Below, piece by piece: positions 21,456 to 31,867 of a stretch of 64,000 nt of DNA (positions within the stretch are counted from its first letter, which is position 1; every line of letters begins with the position of its first letter). A program made the translations under genes and the position numbers. The notes below the pieces were generated by a model. It saw only the letters and a list, made by a program, of their open reading frames with translations. It searched no databases and had not been told where the DNA came from. The DNA is taken from contig JAESUZ010000756.1 in assembly GCA_017311185.1 (NCBI GenBank), forward strand, positions 1,178,001-1,242,000. The letters run 5' to 3'. The DNA is from Proteles cristata cristata. Taxonomy: Eukaryota; Chordata; Mammalia; Carnivora; Hyaenidae.

Positions 21456-21980
21456 AAAACCCACTGGAAAATGAAAAAAAACAACAAATAAATCAACATT
21501 GCCCCACTATGTAAAACAAAATCTGTCTTTCATCTACTTTGAAGTTTTATTAAGTGGCACTTGGAATCACCATTTCCAAAGTGTGGATCTGAACAACTAA
21601 AGCATTTTGATAAAAGTCCTTTAATCGCATCTTTTTCTCCTCTCACCTTAGAGCTTCTTTTCTCTTACCCCAAATTTAGGAGCATGCAATTTTCTAGATT
21701 AGAAGGTAAGAGATTGTTTTCGTAATCAATCAATAGCCATCTGTACAGAATGACAACAGAGCGGAAAAGATTCTAACCTATTCTACCAAAGAATTCTCCA
21801 CAGAATTGACTCTTTCTATGAAAATGCCAGAATCTGAGTGACAAGTCCTATCAACTCCTCCTCCTTACAGTTTCAGGAAGAAAGTGCTGCCATCTACAGG
21901 GAGCATATGGAACTGACGCCTACAAAAAGGATTGTGTTTATTGGGGTTTAAAATTTGTAATCAGTTAAAAAATAAAAAAG
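21456..21980. other. unique sequence
   Basis: No repeat or gene recognised. Confidence 0.5.
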
Positions 21981-21986
21981 ATGGCT

Positions 21987-22215
21987 GGGGCGCCTGGGTG
22001 GCTTAGTCGGTTGAGCGTCCTACTTTCGCTTAGGTCATGATCTCGCGGTTCGTGGGCTCGAGCCCCGCGTCGGGCTCTGTGCTGACTGCTAGCTCAGAGC
22101 CTGGAGCCTGTTTCAGTCTGTGACTCCCTCTCTCTCTGACCCTCCCCTGCTCACACTGTCTCTCTCTCTCATAGAAATAAATAAAACATTTTAAAAAATA
22201 AAATAAAATAAAACA
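21987..22215 (+). mobile_element. young felid CAN-SINE
   Basis: Full-length youngest type with an A-rich tail ending in AAAATAAAATAAAACA repeats. The flanks (AAAAAAGATGGCT before, CAAAAAATGGCAA after) suggest a TSD blurred by the tail. Confidence 0.97.
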
Positions 22216-22296
22216 AAAAATGGCAATAGCATGACAAGAAGAGTAATAAAATCTATAATGAGTAATAAAATTAATCTTACTTAATGTATTGTACTT

Positions 22297-22795
22297 CTTT
22301 GCTGTCCAGTACAGCAGACAGTAACCATATGTGGCCAGTAAGCACCTGAAATGTGGCTAGTTTGACTGAGGAATGGGTTTTTTAAATTTTTTAAATTTTA
22401 TTTCATTTAATTAATTTAATTAATCTAAATTATAAAATTGACACAGATTAGTCATTGGAAAAGTCATTTAAGTATGTTTGCAACAACTTAGGTATATGAA
22501 TCCACTTTTTTACTGTATATTTTAAGATATCTACATACAGATAAAATATTCTTAAGGAATACTTAGCATCTGAATTGGGATGAGCTATAATTAAAAAATA
22601 CACACCAAATTTCAAAGAGTTAGCACAAGACACAAAGAATATATCTTACTAATAATTTTTACATTAATAATGCTTTGAAACTTGAGCATATTAAGTAAGA
22701 TGTATGAAGATTGATTTCACTGGCTTCTTTACTACTAGAAAATATTAAATGATACATGTGTATCACATTATACTTCTATCCCACAGCACTGTTTA
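22297..22795. mobile_element. fossil DNA transposon/MITE (family uncertain)
   Basis: Starts GCTGTCCAGTACAGCAGACA with CATATGTGGCCAGTAAGCAC and ends TACTTCTATCCCACAGCACTG. This matches a widespread eutherian repeat whose ends read CTGTCCAATAGAAATA and TATTGGACAGCG. Both termini are present about 500 bases apart. I cannot name the family with certainty. The 61-codon minus-strand frame inside is probably fortuitous. Confidence 0.6.
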
Positions 22796-23336
22796 ATTGA
22801 TTTAAAGATGTAAAAAAAAAAAAAGGAGGTAATATGTTAAGTGTCTACAGAATTACATGAAATGTTATTTGTAACAATGTTTTTAGGTTCTATCTGACCC
22901 TTGGATTAAGAAAAAGCAAGCAGCAGACACTAGCACTCATGTCAGTAAATAGACTTAAGTTTTAGAAAAATCATCTAAAGCCATCTTCAGTAATCCTCAC
23001 TGTTACTCATAAATACCTAAAAATTGTAAGAAATTTGGATATTAATGAATATAATTACATAACCATCTTTGTCATGATTAATGAACGAATAATGGAAACC
23101 ACACATTTTTAAAGAAATTCCAGTAACTTCACCCCCGTTCCATATTTTGCTCTGTTTCTTCTACCAAAGTCCAGTATTCTATCTCCAGACTATATATTTC
23201 AAGGACTGTACCCCCAGCAATCTCCCACTGTCCTTCACTCTCACCAGCTCTGGGCACAGACTGTTCTCTGTGCCCCCCACCCTTTGTCTTTATCTGTGAA
23301 AATAATCCTCCATTATATGAACACATTCTTCATCAA
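22796..23336. other. unique sequence
   Basis: No repeat or gene recognised apart from a short A-run at 22811-22824. Confidence 0.5.
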
Positions 23337-23351
23337 GAATGTCCTCTGCGA

Positions 23352-23604
23352 GGATTCAGAGGAACTTAATGGAGGACCGTGGGGGAGAAGAAGGGGGGAA
23401 ATGGTGGAGGAAAGGGAGACAGGCAAACCATGAGAGACTCTTGAATGTTGAGAAACATTCAATCCTTAAAACTAAGGATTGATGGGTGTGGGGGGGAGAG
23501 GTGGGGGGGATGGGCATGGAGGAGGGCACTTGTGGGGAGGAGTACTGGGAGTCATATGGAAACCAACTTGACAATAAACTATTTGAAAAAAATAAAATAA
23601 AACA
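23352..23604 (+). mobile_element. young felid L1, 3'-UTR only
   Basis: Begins near the ORF2 stop (GGAACTTAATGG) and runs through the G-rich tract, CAAACCATGAGAGACTCTTG, GGGCATGGAGGAGGGCACTT and GACAATAAACTATTTG to an A-rich tail. A TSD (GAATGTCCTCTGCGA at 23337-23351, GAATGTCCTCTTCGA at 23891-23905) brackets this piece plus the SINE in its tail. It differs from the other young 3' ends here by an insertion that makes two hairpins (23441-23480). Confidence 0.93.
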
Positions 23605-23890
23605 GGGGCGCCTGGGTGGCTTAGTCGGTTAAGCGTCCGACTTTCGCGAGGTCATGATCTCGCGGTTCGTGGGTTCGAGCCCCGCGTCGGGCTCTGTGCT
23701 GACTGCCAGCTCAGAGCCTGGAGCCTGTTTCAGTCTGTGACTCCCTCTCTCTCTGACCTCCCCTGCTCACGCTGTCTCTCTCTCTCCTAGAAATAAATAA
23801 AACATTTAAAAAATAAATAAAATAAAATAAAATAAAATAAATTTAAAAATTTATTTTAAAAAAGAAGAGAAAAGAAAGAGAAAAAAAAAA
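23605..23890 (+). mobile_element. young felid CAN-SINE inside an L1 tail
   Basis: Youngest-type copy starting GGGGCGCCTGG directly in the L1's AAATAAAACA tail. The A-rich stretch that follows (to 23890) mixes the SINE tail with the rest of the L1 tail. The outer TSD belongs to the L1, so the SINE arrived later. Confidence 0.95.
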
Positions 23891-23905
23891 GAATGTCCTC
23901 TTCGA

Positions 23906-24438
23906 AGCTACAAAAATCACACTTTTCTCCCTTCTTTTCCATATCCCAACTTTAACACATTCTTCTGTTACTCAGACAGAAACAAAACCAAAACCAACAG
24001 ACCCCTGATTCAGCAGGTGGATACCCACACAAAGACAGGGTTTTCAGCCATCAGGATTGAAAGCCTCCTCTTTGAGGAAACCAGGAGAGACGGTCATCGT
24101 CTCTGCTAATCTGACCTGTTGACAGCAGAGCGAGAGAGAGACCAGCTTCACCGCTTGTGCTCCAGTGACACGTCATTGCCTTGTTTCCCTGCAGTTACCA
24201 GCCTCATTCCCTTTACCCACAGGGCTGCCTCTCTCCTTACCACCCCCTTAACTGGCTTGACTTACATTCATCTTTAGGCATCATTTCCTCCCAGAATCCT
24301 TCACTCACTCCCCCAGGTAATGGTAAGCTGTAACTTCTAACTTTTTAAATTGTCTGTCCATTCCCCTAAGTTCCATCAGCTGTGGGGTCCTTGGACTTAG
24401 AAATGGTATTCATTTTTGTATTCTCATATAAACTGAAC
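23906..24438. other. unique sequence
   Basis: No repeat or gene recognised. Confidence 0.5.
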
Positions 24439-24489
24439 TTATGAATGAATGAATGAATAAATGAATGAATGAATGAATGAATGAATGAA
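24439..24489. repeat. (GAAT)n tetranucleotide repeat
   Basis: Twelve or so GAAT units with one AAAT interruption. Likely length-polymorphic. Confidence 0.97.
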
Positions 24490-25334
24490 GGTTGATATGC
24501 CCTAGAAAAGGACCTGAGCTTTGGGTAATTTCTTTGGCCTTCTTCCAACTAATTCACACCTCTTCTACCATAACAACCAACAACGAACTCTTTTCAAGCC
24601 TGGATGTCCATTTCTCAACCTGGGAGAATCTTTCCCCTTTCTTAGCCCTTCCAACACAGTAGATAATACTGCATCACTAACCCTTGACTGACACCATTCC
24701 GCTCTCCCCCCCCCCAGGGCATAGAGGGAGGGAGATACACCCCAAAATACATACACACACTAAAAAGCAACAGCAACAACAACCCCTCCCACAAAAACAA
24801 AGAAAAATGCAATTTTTGCCTTTGGCTATTGGGATGGCTAAATATGCATATGTCTTTCCACCCTAGGAAGAAAGGGAATCTGCCTGTGGCACTGAAGAAT
24901 GCAGCAAGGTGGAGAGAATGTGTAGAAGTAATGAAAGAAGTATACCTAGAGGTTTCTGTATATGGGAACAGTGACAGGTGCTTCTCAAGATGGCGTGTAC
25001 TAAGAGAGATACAAAAGAATATTAGACACAACCTACTTTTCCAGGAGTTACAGAGGACATTATTTGGAAATCACATAAATATGTTCTATAAGGATTATAG
25101 AACACACAAGGATATACATTGCTTTTAGAAATACAGGATATACATTGCTTTTAGAAACACAGAGAAAAACTTAAACATGTATTAAACATTCTAACATTAA
25201 TTTATATATATTTGGTATGAATTTAATATATTTTTAATTTACTCATCTTTATTCATAAATAACATATCAAAATATGCTCAAAGTGGTTTTGATTTCAAAT
25301 ATATTTTAAAGGACTATATTATTAATGGTCATTT
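24490..25334. other. unique sequence with a 26-bp tandem duplication
   Basis: No repeat family recognised. It holds a C-run at about 24707-24716, a (CAA)n patch near 24769-24782 and a tandem duplication at 25109-25160. Overlapping frames on both strands at 24642-25128 are short and not recognised. Confidence 0.45.
25109..25160. repeat. 26-bp tandem duplication
   Basis: Two adjacent copies (25109-25134 and 25135-25160) of a unit starting AGGATATACATTGC, with a single T/C difference near the end. Confidence 0.95.
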
Positions 25335-25500
25335 TTGAGTGCTAATCATATAAAATAATTTTACCCATCTAATTCTCAAAACACTACCAAGCAGGGTCTA
25401 TAATGATCCCCAATTTACAGAGAAATGTGTGGTACAGAGAAAAGAGGAAGCTCATTCAAGATCATAGAATTTGTAAATGGAAGAGCTGGGATTTAAAGTA
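25335..25500 (-). mobile_element. MIR fragment, minus strand
   Basis: Reverse MIR order: CTAATTCTCAAAACACTACC, CTATAATGATCCCCAATTTA, CAGAGAAATGTGTGGTACAG, AGAGCTGGGATTTAAA. Confidence 0.7.
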
Positions 25501-25802
25501 AGAGCAATCCTCTGGATGCAAAGAAAGATGCCTACAGTGTTCTCCAGTAATAAAATGACAAGCAAAACTAATTTATAAAATAATCTGCCAAGTCCAAAGC
25601 AATTTTCAGCCACGCCATGTGGTTTTGCTGAACCATGTGCCCCCATGCCTGCTCCAAACATAGATACACACCTTAGTAAAGGAATGCTTCTTTCTCAGGG
25701 GGCAGGCCCATGCATGAGAGGGTAGATGATAGGGTCTTCCTGATAAATTTATTTTCTTCCTCATTTAAGTTAGAATTACGGGTATCTGGGACCTGGAAGA
25801 GA
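25501..25802. other. unique sequence
   Basis: No repeat or gene recognised. Confidence 0.5.
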
Positions 25803-25980
25803 CCTTTGAAGTGGTTGTCAACCCTGACTACTCATTGGAAGCACAAAAAAAACTTAAAAGCTACGCAGATGCGGGTGGCGCCTGGAGAGATTGTGATTTC
25901 GTTGGTCTAGGGTACAGTGCGGGCATGGGGATGTTTAAACTTCATCCATGATTCTGATGTGAAGCAAGGAAAATCACCGC
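25803..25980 (+). mobile_element. MER5-type hAT MITE
   Basis: GTGGTTGTCAACCCTGACTA start, GGAGAGATTGTGATTTCG centre and CATCCATGATTCTGATGTGA near the end. This is the layout of MER5B-like elements, diverged. Confidence 0.6.
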
Positions 25981-25997
25981 TTTGTTTAGAGTAAACT

Positions 25998-26182
25998 AAG
26001 GATTCTCAAAGCATGGTCTCCAGACCAGCAGCATCAGCTTTACCTGGTAACTTGTTAGAAATGCAAATTATCAGACGCCTTCTAGATCTACTAAATCAGA
26101 AACTCTAAGAGTGGGGTCCAGAAATCAGTGTTTTAACACACCGTTTACGTGATTCTGAGACATAAGTTTGAGAACCACCAAA
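25998..26182 (-). mobile_element. MER5A
   Basis: Close match to MER5A in reverse: GATTCTCAAAGCATGGTCTC, CAGACCAGCAGCATCAGC, TTGTTAGAAATGCAAATTAT, TCAGAAACTCTAAGAGTGGG, then TTTGAGAACCACC at the far end. Both terminal inverted repeats are recognisable. Confidence 0.85.
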
Positions 26183-26189
26183 CTAGTTC

Positions 26190-26480
26190 AATCTTTTCAT
26201 TTAGAGATAACTGAAATCCAGGGGTAAATAATTTGCTCAAGGTCACATGATTGGAGCCAGAACTAAAATAATAATAATAGCTAACATTTGTTGAGGGCTT
26301 ACCGCCAGCAAATAGGTATACTATTTTGCACTGACTTATTCACGTAATCACTACAACAATCCAAAAGGGATGGTTTTATCATGATCCTATTCCACAGATG
26401 AGGAAACTAGGGCACAGAAATTGCTCAAGATCATAGAGCTGAGGAATAGAAAAGCAGAAGACAGCTTCGAACATCTATCT
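26190..26480 (-). mobile_element. MIR, minus strand (probably two pieces)
   Basis: 26268-26470 has the full reverse MIR order: AATAATAGCTAACATTTGTT, CTTATTCACGTAATCACTAC, ACAGATGAGGAAACTAGGGC, CAAGATCATAGAGCTGAGG. 26190-26265 looks like a second, shorter MIR core (TTTGCTCAAGGTCACATGAT). Confidence 0.75.
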
Positions 26481-26679
26481 TTCTAGCCAGGAAAGCAATG
26501 GAAATATGCCACAGAGCCCATGAATTTTACTCTATCTCAGAAAGAACAGTGGCTGGAGTTTAATTTCCTATGCAAATAGTTAGGAATATAAGTGAAAGAG
26601 ATATTTTAAGGAAATGTATGCCTAAATTTTCATTTCCATGTCTACATTTCCATTTCCATTCAATAGCTTCTATTATTTA

Positions 26680-26884
26680 TTTTAAAATTTTTAAGTTTAT
26701 TTATTTATTTTGAGAGAGAGAGAAAACAAGGGGAAGGGCATAGAAAGAGGGAGAGAGAGAATCCCAAGCAGGCTCTGTGCAGTACAGAGCCTGATGCAAG
26801 GCTTGGACTCACAAACCATGAGATCATGACCTGAGCTGAAACCAAGAGTCAGATGCTTAAACGACTGAGCCACCCAGGCGCCCC
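26680..26884 (-). mobile_element. CAN-SINE, minus strand
   Basis: Complete reverse copy from TTTATTTATTTTGAGAGAG to GAGCCACCCAGGCGCCCC. TSD near TAGCTTCTATTATT before and TAGCTTCTACTATT after (from 26885). Older GACAG-type spacer. Confidence 0.95.
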
Positions 26885-26916
26885 TAGCTTCTACTATTTT
26901 AAATTACTCCATGAGA

Positions 26917-27153
26917 GGAGCGCCTGGATGGCTCAGTCGGTTAAGTGTCCAAGTTTGGGTCAGGTCATGATCTTGCAGTTTGTGAGTTTGAGCCCCATGT
27001 CGGGCTCTGTGTTGACAGCTCAGAGCCTGGAGCCTCCTTTAGATTCTGTGTCTTCCCTTCTCTCTGTCCCTCCCATGCTCATGCTCTGTCTGTCTCTCAA
27101 TAACAAATAAAAAGGTTAAAAAATTTTTTTAATCACCTTTAAAAAAATAAAAT
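26917..27153 (+). mobile_element. CAN-SINE
   Basis: Complete copy only 32 bases from the opposite-strand SINE. Sixteen-base TSD with one mismatch: AAATTACTCCATGAGA at 26901-26916 and AAACTACTCCATGAGA at 27154-27169. Older type (GTTGACAGCTCAGAGCC). Confidence 0.96.
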
Positions 27154-27169
27154 AAACTACTCCATGAGA

Positions 27170-27458
27170 ATAGTTATTTTTCTTTTTAAGATTATTTAAT
27201 GCATATCAAAAAATATATAAAATATATATAAATAAAAAGAAAAATTAAAATGAACACGTAAGTGATCACTCAAATATTTCTGGTTAATTCTTTATATTTT
27301 TGACCAACAGCTCTGAGCTCTGTGTGTCAAATAATTAGCCATGGGAAAAATGGTATAGTGTAAGATATTAAGAAACATCTGAATAACATTGGCCCAGCGA
27401 CTGTTCCTCAGGAATAGAATAGCATGTGAGTAGAACATTGCATATTTATATTGCATGC

Positions 27459-27494
<36 letters not shown>

Positions 27495-29103
27495 CTTCTC
27501 AAAAGTAATACCCTTAACCATAAATCTATGAGATGTGTAGTGAAATATATTGATATGCAGAATATCACACCTATATGGCACATATATTTACAAATATATC
27601 TCCAATATTCCATAGCAAGAACTTAATCATAAGAGAGTTTGTATTTTTAAGAGGTTAGAAATTGAAATTTAAGGAATCCATTGATATTTTATGAGACTCT
27701 TAGCATAAAAAGTGTCTACTAATTTGTCTAGCACTTTTCAAAGAGCCAGCAGTTTCACAAACAGCTTTGACTTAGTTATCACAACAGTCCATGGGTCAGT
27801 ATGCAGAGGGAGTTTACTGTCAGGGAGTCGGGAGATCCAAATAATTTTCATTAAAATTTTTTTCACAACCCATATTTCTTCATGTAAAGCGTATGACCTT
27901 TAACTACCTTGAGACCATGAATGTTTTTCTAAAGCAAGGAAAAAAGATATATCCTAATTCACCACCCTTACTAACATCTATTCTCAACTCTACAGATGAC
28001 GTAAAGGAATCACTTTGATTTGAGGATAAATATCATCAATGAAATACTAACTACATTACACTTCAGCGGTTGCCCCTCTGTTTAAACCAATCTTGATATT
28101 CTGGCTCCCTTCCCACGAAGAGAGAAAGTATTCATTGTTTTCCTGCCATGAATAGATCCCACACTCCTCAAAGTTGGAATATTTTGCAAGAATAAAAAAA
28201 ATATATGCCCCATCATTTCTAATTAAATGGTGTACATGCATAGACCAAGTTGGTTTTTTTTGTTGTTGTTGTTTTTAAATTCAGGCAACAACAATAATAT
28301 CTCTGGATCCCCACTCATTTTAGTAGTGACCCATTTTACTGGTATACCATCTACACAGTGGGCAAGAAAAATTAAAAAGCAGAATTCCAGTTCCTGCAAA
28401 CAGAGACTACATTGATTAGGACAAAACAGAAGGTAACCAGACATAATATTTGAGTAACAGCTGCAGACTTTATGAAGGAACACTCAACCTGGAATTTATT
28501 TCTTCCACTCCAAAGCCAGAGAAGCCAAAATCCCCATTGCTACAGGGCAGTTCAGAGGCAGATGTTGCTATGTACATAAAAGGGCTTAAAAGAGCTGCAC
28601 TTCCATAATGTGCATGGAACTGGACAGAAGTTGTAAAAAGAAATAGCTAGAACTATACTCCAAAGACTGTACAGTGAAGTCGGATCCTTAAGAAATTGCA
28701 AACAAATAGAATTTTCTCAGTGATTAGTACAGTAGCTCATATAAAAGGAAAAACTTATCTGAGATGGATGAAATCCAAAAAGGAGATTGGTTGAAGATGT
28801 TCAAGTTAGGTAATTAAAAGAAGATGACGCAGATTTAAAATACAGCAGGCAATTTACCCTTAGCTACCTGAGGCTAAAATATGCACCAATCCTTAATGGG
28901 AAAGGTCTAGAATTAATACCAATACCATGATGTTACTTGAGCTATGCATTAATTGCAATTAAGTGTGTGTGTGAGGGGGTGTATGTGTGTATGTAATAAC
29001 TTGTACATGTATTTACACATAAAATCATAACAAGTGGCACCTTGCAGGGGGGAAATATTCTTCACTTAGAAAAATAATTTTAAAAAAATTTTTTTAAGGT
29101 GTC
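27170..29103. other. AT-rich unique sequence
   Basis: Nearly 2 kb without a recognised gene or young repeat. It holds an (AT)n microsatellite at 27461-27494. Short frames on both strands overlap and are not recognised. 27710-27800 is faintly MIR-like. Confidence 0.45.
27461..27494. repeat. (AT)n microsatellite
   Basis: Alternating AT of about 34 bases with one C interruption near the start. Confidence 0.95.
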
Positions 29104-29335
29104 GGGAGGTACCTGGGTGGCTCAGTCAGTTGAGCATCCAACTTCAGCTCAGGTCACAATCTCACAGCTCATGGGTTCCAGCCCCACGTCGGGCTCTGGG
29201 CTGACAGCTCAGAGTCTGGAGCCTGTTTCGGATTCTGTGTCTTTTTCTCTGCCCCTCTACCGAGCCTCACCTCTCATGCTCTGTCTCTGTCTCTCAAAAA
29301 TAAGTAAACATTAAAAAAAAATTTTAAAAAGCAAA
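29104..29335 (+). mobile_element. CAN-SINE
   Basis: Complete older-type copy (TTCAGCTCAGGTCACAATCT, GCTGACAGCTCAGAGTC, CTCAAAAATAAGTAAACATT). Its head is altered (GGGAGGTACCTGG). No clear TSD. Confidence 0.93.
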
Positions 29336-29340
29336 CAAAA

Positions 29341-30287
29341 CAAAAAAAATAATTCAATGGCACATTGGGTTGTTGTTTTGGGGGGTTGGTTTGGTTTGAT
29401 TTGGTTTGGGTTTTAATTGTTTTGTTTTGTTTTGTTTTTTTGTTTTTTTTTAGTTCATAGACTCAAGCAAGACCATAAGAGAGAACAAAACAAGGAACGA
29501 ACTGAGATATTTTGCATAAGACAACAATAACAAAAACACTACTACCCAAGGTGGGCTCGCTCTCAAAACGGATATAAGGAAAAAGTAGACAGGAGAGCTG
29601 AGGGCACCAGGGATGTTAGAGCCTGAGCTGGACAATGGACTTTGAAGAAGAGGGATTTTAATATGCTGTTCCCAGATGCTTATTTGTCATGCCGTAAACC
29701 CTTCTTGGGTAGGGTCTGGCAGTAACTTCAAGGTCTTGTCTGAGTGGCCTTTTGCAGAAGTAAAAGAAACAGAATGAATTCTACCTCTGAATCTACTCAG
29801 TATGGAACATGGATGTGACCCACAGGAGGATAAAATTTTATGAGTTAGTTAACTCATTAACACATGGAGTTAATTCAAGAAAAAAGAGCTGGGGGGCAGA
29901 GATAGCCTGGAAGAAACAAGTCTCCCAGGAATGTGTGTATATTGAAGGGATGGGGACATTGGTCCACACAAATTGAAGGTTGTGCAATCTTACTTAGATT
30001 TCATTCGTAGTGATTCCTGCCAACAGCTTGTTCACACATCTATGTGTACGCTTGAGTTAGAGCGCTTAGTAAGCTGTGCATAGCTCGATCTGTAGCATAG
30101 ATTCAGACTCACTAAATTAAGCTGTTACTATCTTTATAATGTTCAGATTTCCACCAACCCTTTCCAGTTCTGATAAAGAAAGGTTCTAGAAGGACCCAAC
30201 ATTCTGACACCAGAGAAGTGAAGTGGCACTTCTGCAAGAATGACCCCTGAGCAAAGGCTGTTCTTTGTTGGCATGCGATCTCATTTA
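29341..30287. other. unique sequence with a (GTTT)n-like tract
   Basis: 29375-29450 is rich in GGTTT and GTTTT units. The rest has no recognised repeat or gene. Confidence 0.5.
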
Positions 30288-30304
30288 AAAACATCAAAAA
30301 TATT

Positions 30305-30522
30305 GGGGCACCTGGGTGGCGCAGTCAGTTGAGAACCTGACTTTGGCTCAGGTCATGATCTCACAGTTCATGGGTTCAAACCCGGCATCAGGCTCTGTGC
30401 TGACAGCTCAGAGCCTGGAGCCTGCTTTGGATTCTGTGTCTCCCTCTCTCTCTAACCCTCCCACTCTCATGCTCTGTTTCTCTCTGGTCTCTCAAAAATA
30501 AATAAATGTTAAAAAAAATTTT
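30305..30522 (+). mobile_element. CAN-SINE
   Basis: Complete older-type copy. Seventeen-base TSD, AAAACATCAAAAATATT at 30288-30304 and TAAACATCAAAAGATATT from about 30522, with two differences. Confidence 0.96.
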
Positions 30523-30539
30523 AAACATCAAAAGATATT

Positions 30540-30964
30540 TACAAAGTGGAGTCACAACATTGTGCCATGTTTATCAAAAATGGAAAAATGTCCCAAGATT
30601 TCCATTGTCTAGATATTAGCTTCCAGAGCTCCACATGCCCAGGAAATATTACTAAAGCTTATAGTTTTGAATATTCAAATACTATAATAAGAATCTAACA
30701 TAAACACAGTTCTGAAAATATATTAGCAACACCATGATGTCTCACAGGATGGAAATCACAGGAAGATACCAGTTTTATTTTTGGTTCTCTAGACTATATA
30801 GTAGGTCTTGAATATTTTGTTGTTTTATTACTCCAAAGTATGTAGTAATTTTTCTTTTTCTGGATGACTGGAAAAGTATAGAAAGGCTATTTTGAAAAAA
30901 TAACTTCATGTTATTTCTTCATTTTGAGAAATAGCTTCTTTGTAATTTAATGATACGAACAGCT
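30540..30964. other. unique sequence
   Basis: No repeat or gene recognised. Confidence 0.5.
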
Positions 30965-31135
30965 GACAGAGACTTAGGAGGCAGGTTTAATGCTCAATTC
31001 TGCCAGCAATTCAGTGGAAGACTGGGCAAGCTATTGCCCATCTTTACTTTTCCTCTTCTGTAAAAATAAAAGATTGGGCTAGGTGTTCACTAAAGTCCCC
31101 TGGAGCTCAAACATGCTGCCATTTTATGATTCTAA
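30965..31135 (+). mobile_element. MIR
   Basis: TTCTGCCAGCAATTCAGTGG, GACTGGGCAAGCTATTGCCC, TTTCCTCTTCTGTAAAAATA and ATTTTATGATTCT follow the MIR order. Confidence 0.7.
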
Positions 31136-31292
31136 ATGCATCATAATCATTATTATTACTCTCCTGTTGTGGTATTATGGAATAACTTAAGAAGAGCAAA
31201 TGTATTGAATGTTAAATAACACAAAAGAGCTGAAGAGATGGGCATTTTTTAAGCCCCATTGATGAAAGGAGCCCCCCTTAAGGCATCTATAT

Positions 31293-31489
31293 ATTTTTGT
31301 ATGTTTATTTATTTATTTTGAGAGATCGGGCAGGGTAGGAACAGAGAGAGAGAGAAAGAGAATTCCCAAGAGGCTCTACACTATCAGCAGAGAGCCCGAT
31401 GAGGGACTCGAACTCAGGGACCGTGAAATCATGACCTGAGCCAAAACCAAGAGTCAGATACTTAACCGACTGAGTCAGCCAGGCATCCC
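31293..31489 (-). mobile_element. CAN-SINE, minus strand
   Basis: Complete reverse copy. TSD GCATCTATAT at 31283-31292 and 31497-31506. Diverged head (GAGTCAGCCAGGCATCCC). Confidence 0.94.
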
Positions 31490-31644
31490 AGCTGAAGCAT
31501 CTATATTAATAAAAGTAGTTTGCTTCTTTGCATCTGTCTTGATACCTTTATTAGGAAAAACCAACCAACCAGGCTGTAACTAACAGAATTGCACAAAATC
31601 TCCGCTAAATTTCTATTATGCAGGTGCCTCTAAAGAATGCTTAA

Positions 31645-31854
31645 AATTTTTTTTAATGTTTTATTTATTTCTGAGAGAGAGAGCGTGAGCAGGGGAGGGT
31701 CAGAGAGAGAGGGAGACACAGAATCAGAAGCAGACTCCAGGCTCTGAGCTAGCTGTCAGCACAGAGCCCGACATGGGGCTCAAACCCACGAACCGTGAGA
31801 TCATGACCTGAGCTGAAGTCGCACGCTTAACCGACTGAGCCACCCAGGTGCCCC
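31645..31854 (-). mobile_element. CAN-SINE, minus strand, transitional type
   Basis: Complete reverse copy. TSD (A/C)AAGAATGCTTAA at 31632-31644 and 31855-31867. Read in sense, its spacer is GACAGCTAGCTCAG, a duplicated intermediate between GACAGCTCAG and GACTGCCAGCTCAG. Confidence 0.96.
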
Positions 31855-31867
31855 CAAGAATGCTTAA

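Noticed and set aside
19537..23890. Regularly repeated units as a CRISPR-like or satellite array
   Set aside because: Units are about 220 bases, irregularly spaced, each with its own target duplication; they are dispersed SINE insertions.
24439..24489. Short direct repeats as a CRISPR or iteron array
   Set aside because: A plain GAAT tetranucleotide repeat without spacers.
26853..27110. Frames of the type MAQSV...SPTSGSVLTAQSLEP
   Set aside because: The same translated SINE body recurs at 26853, 29099, 30316 and 54704; it is not a protein family.
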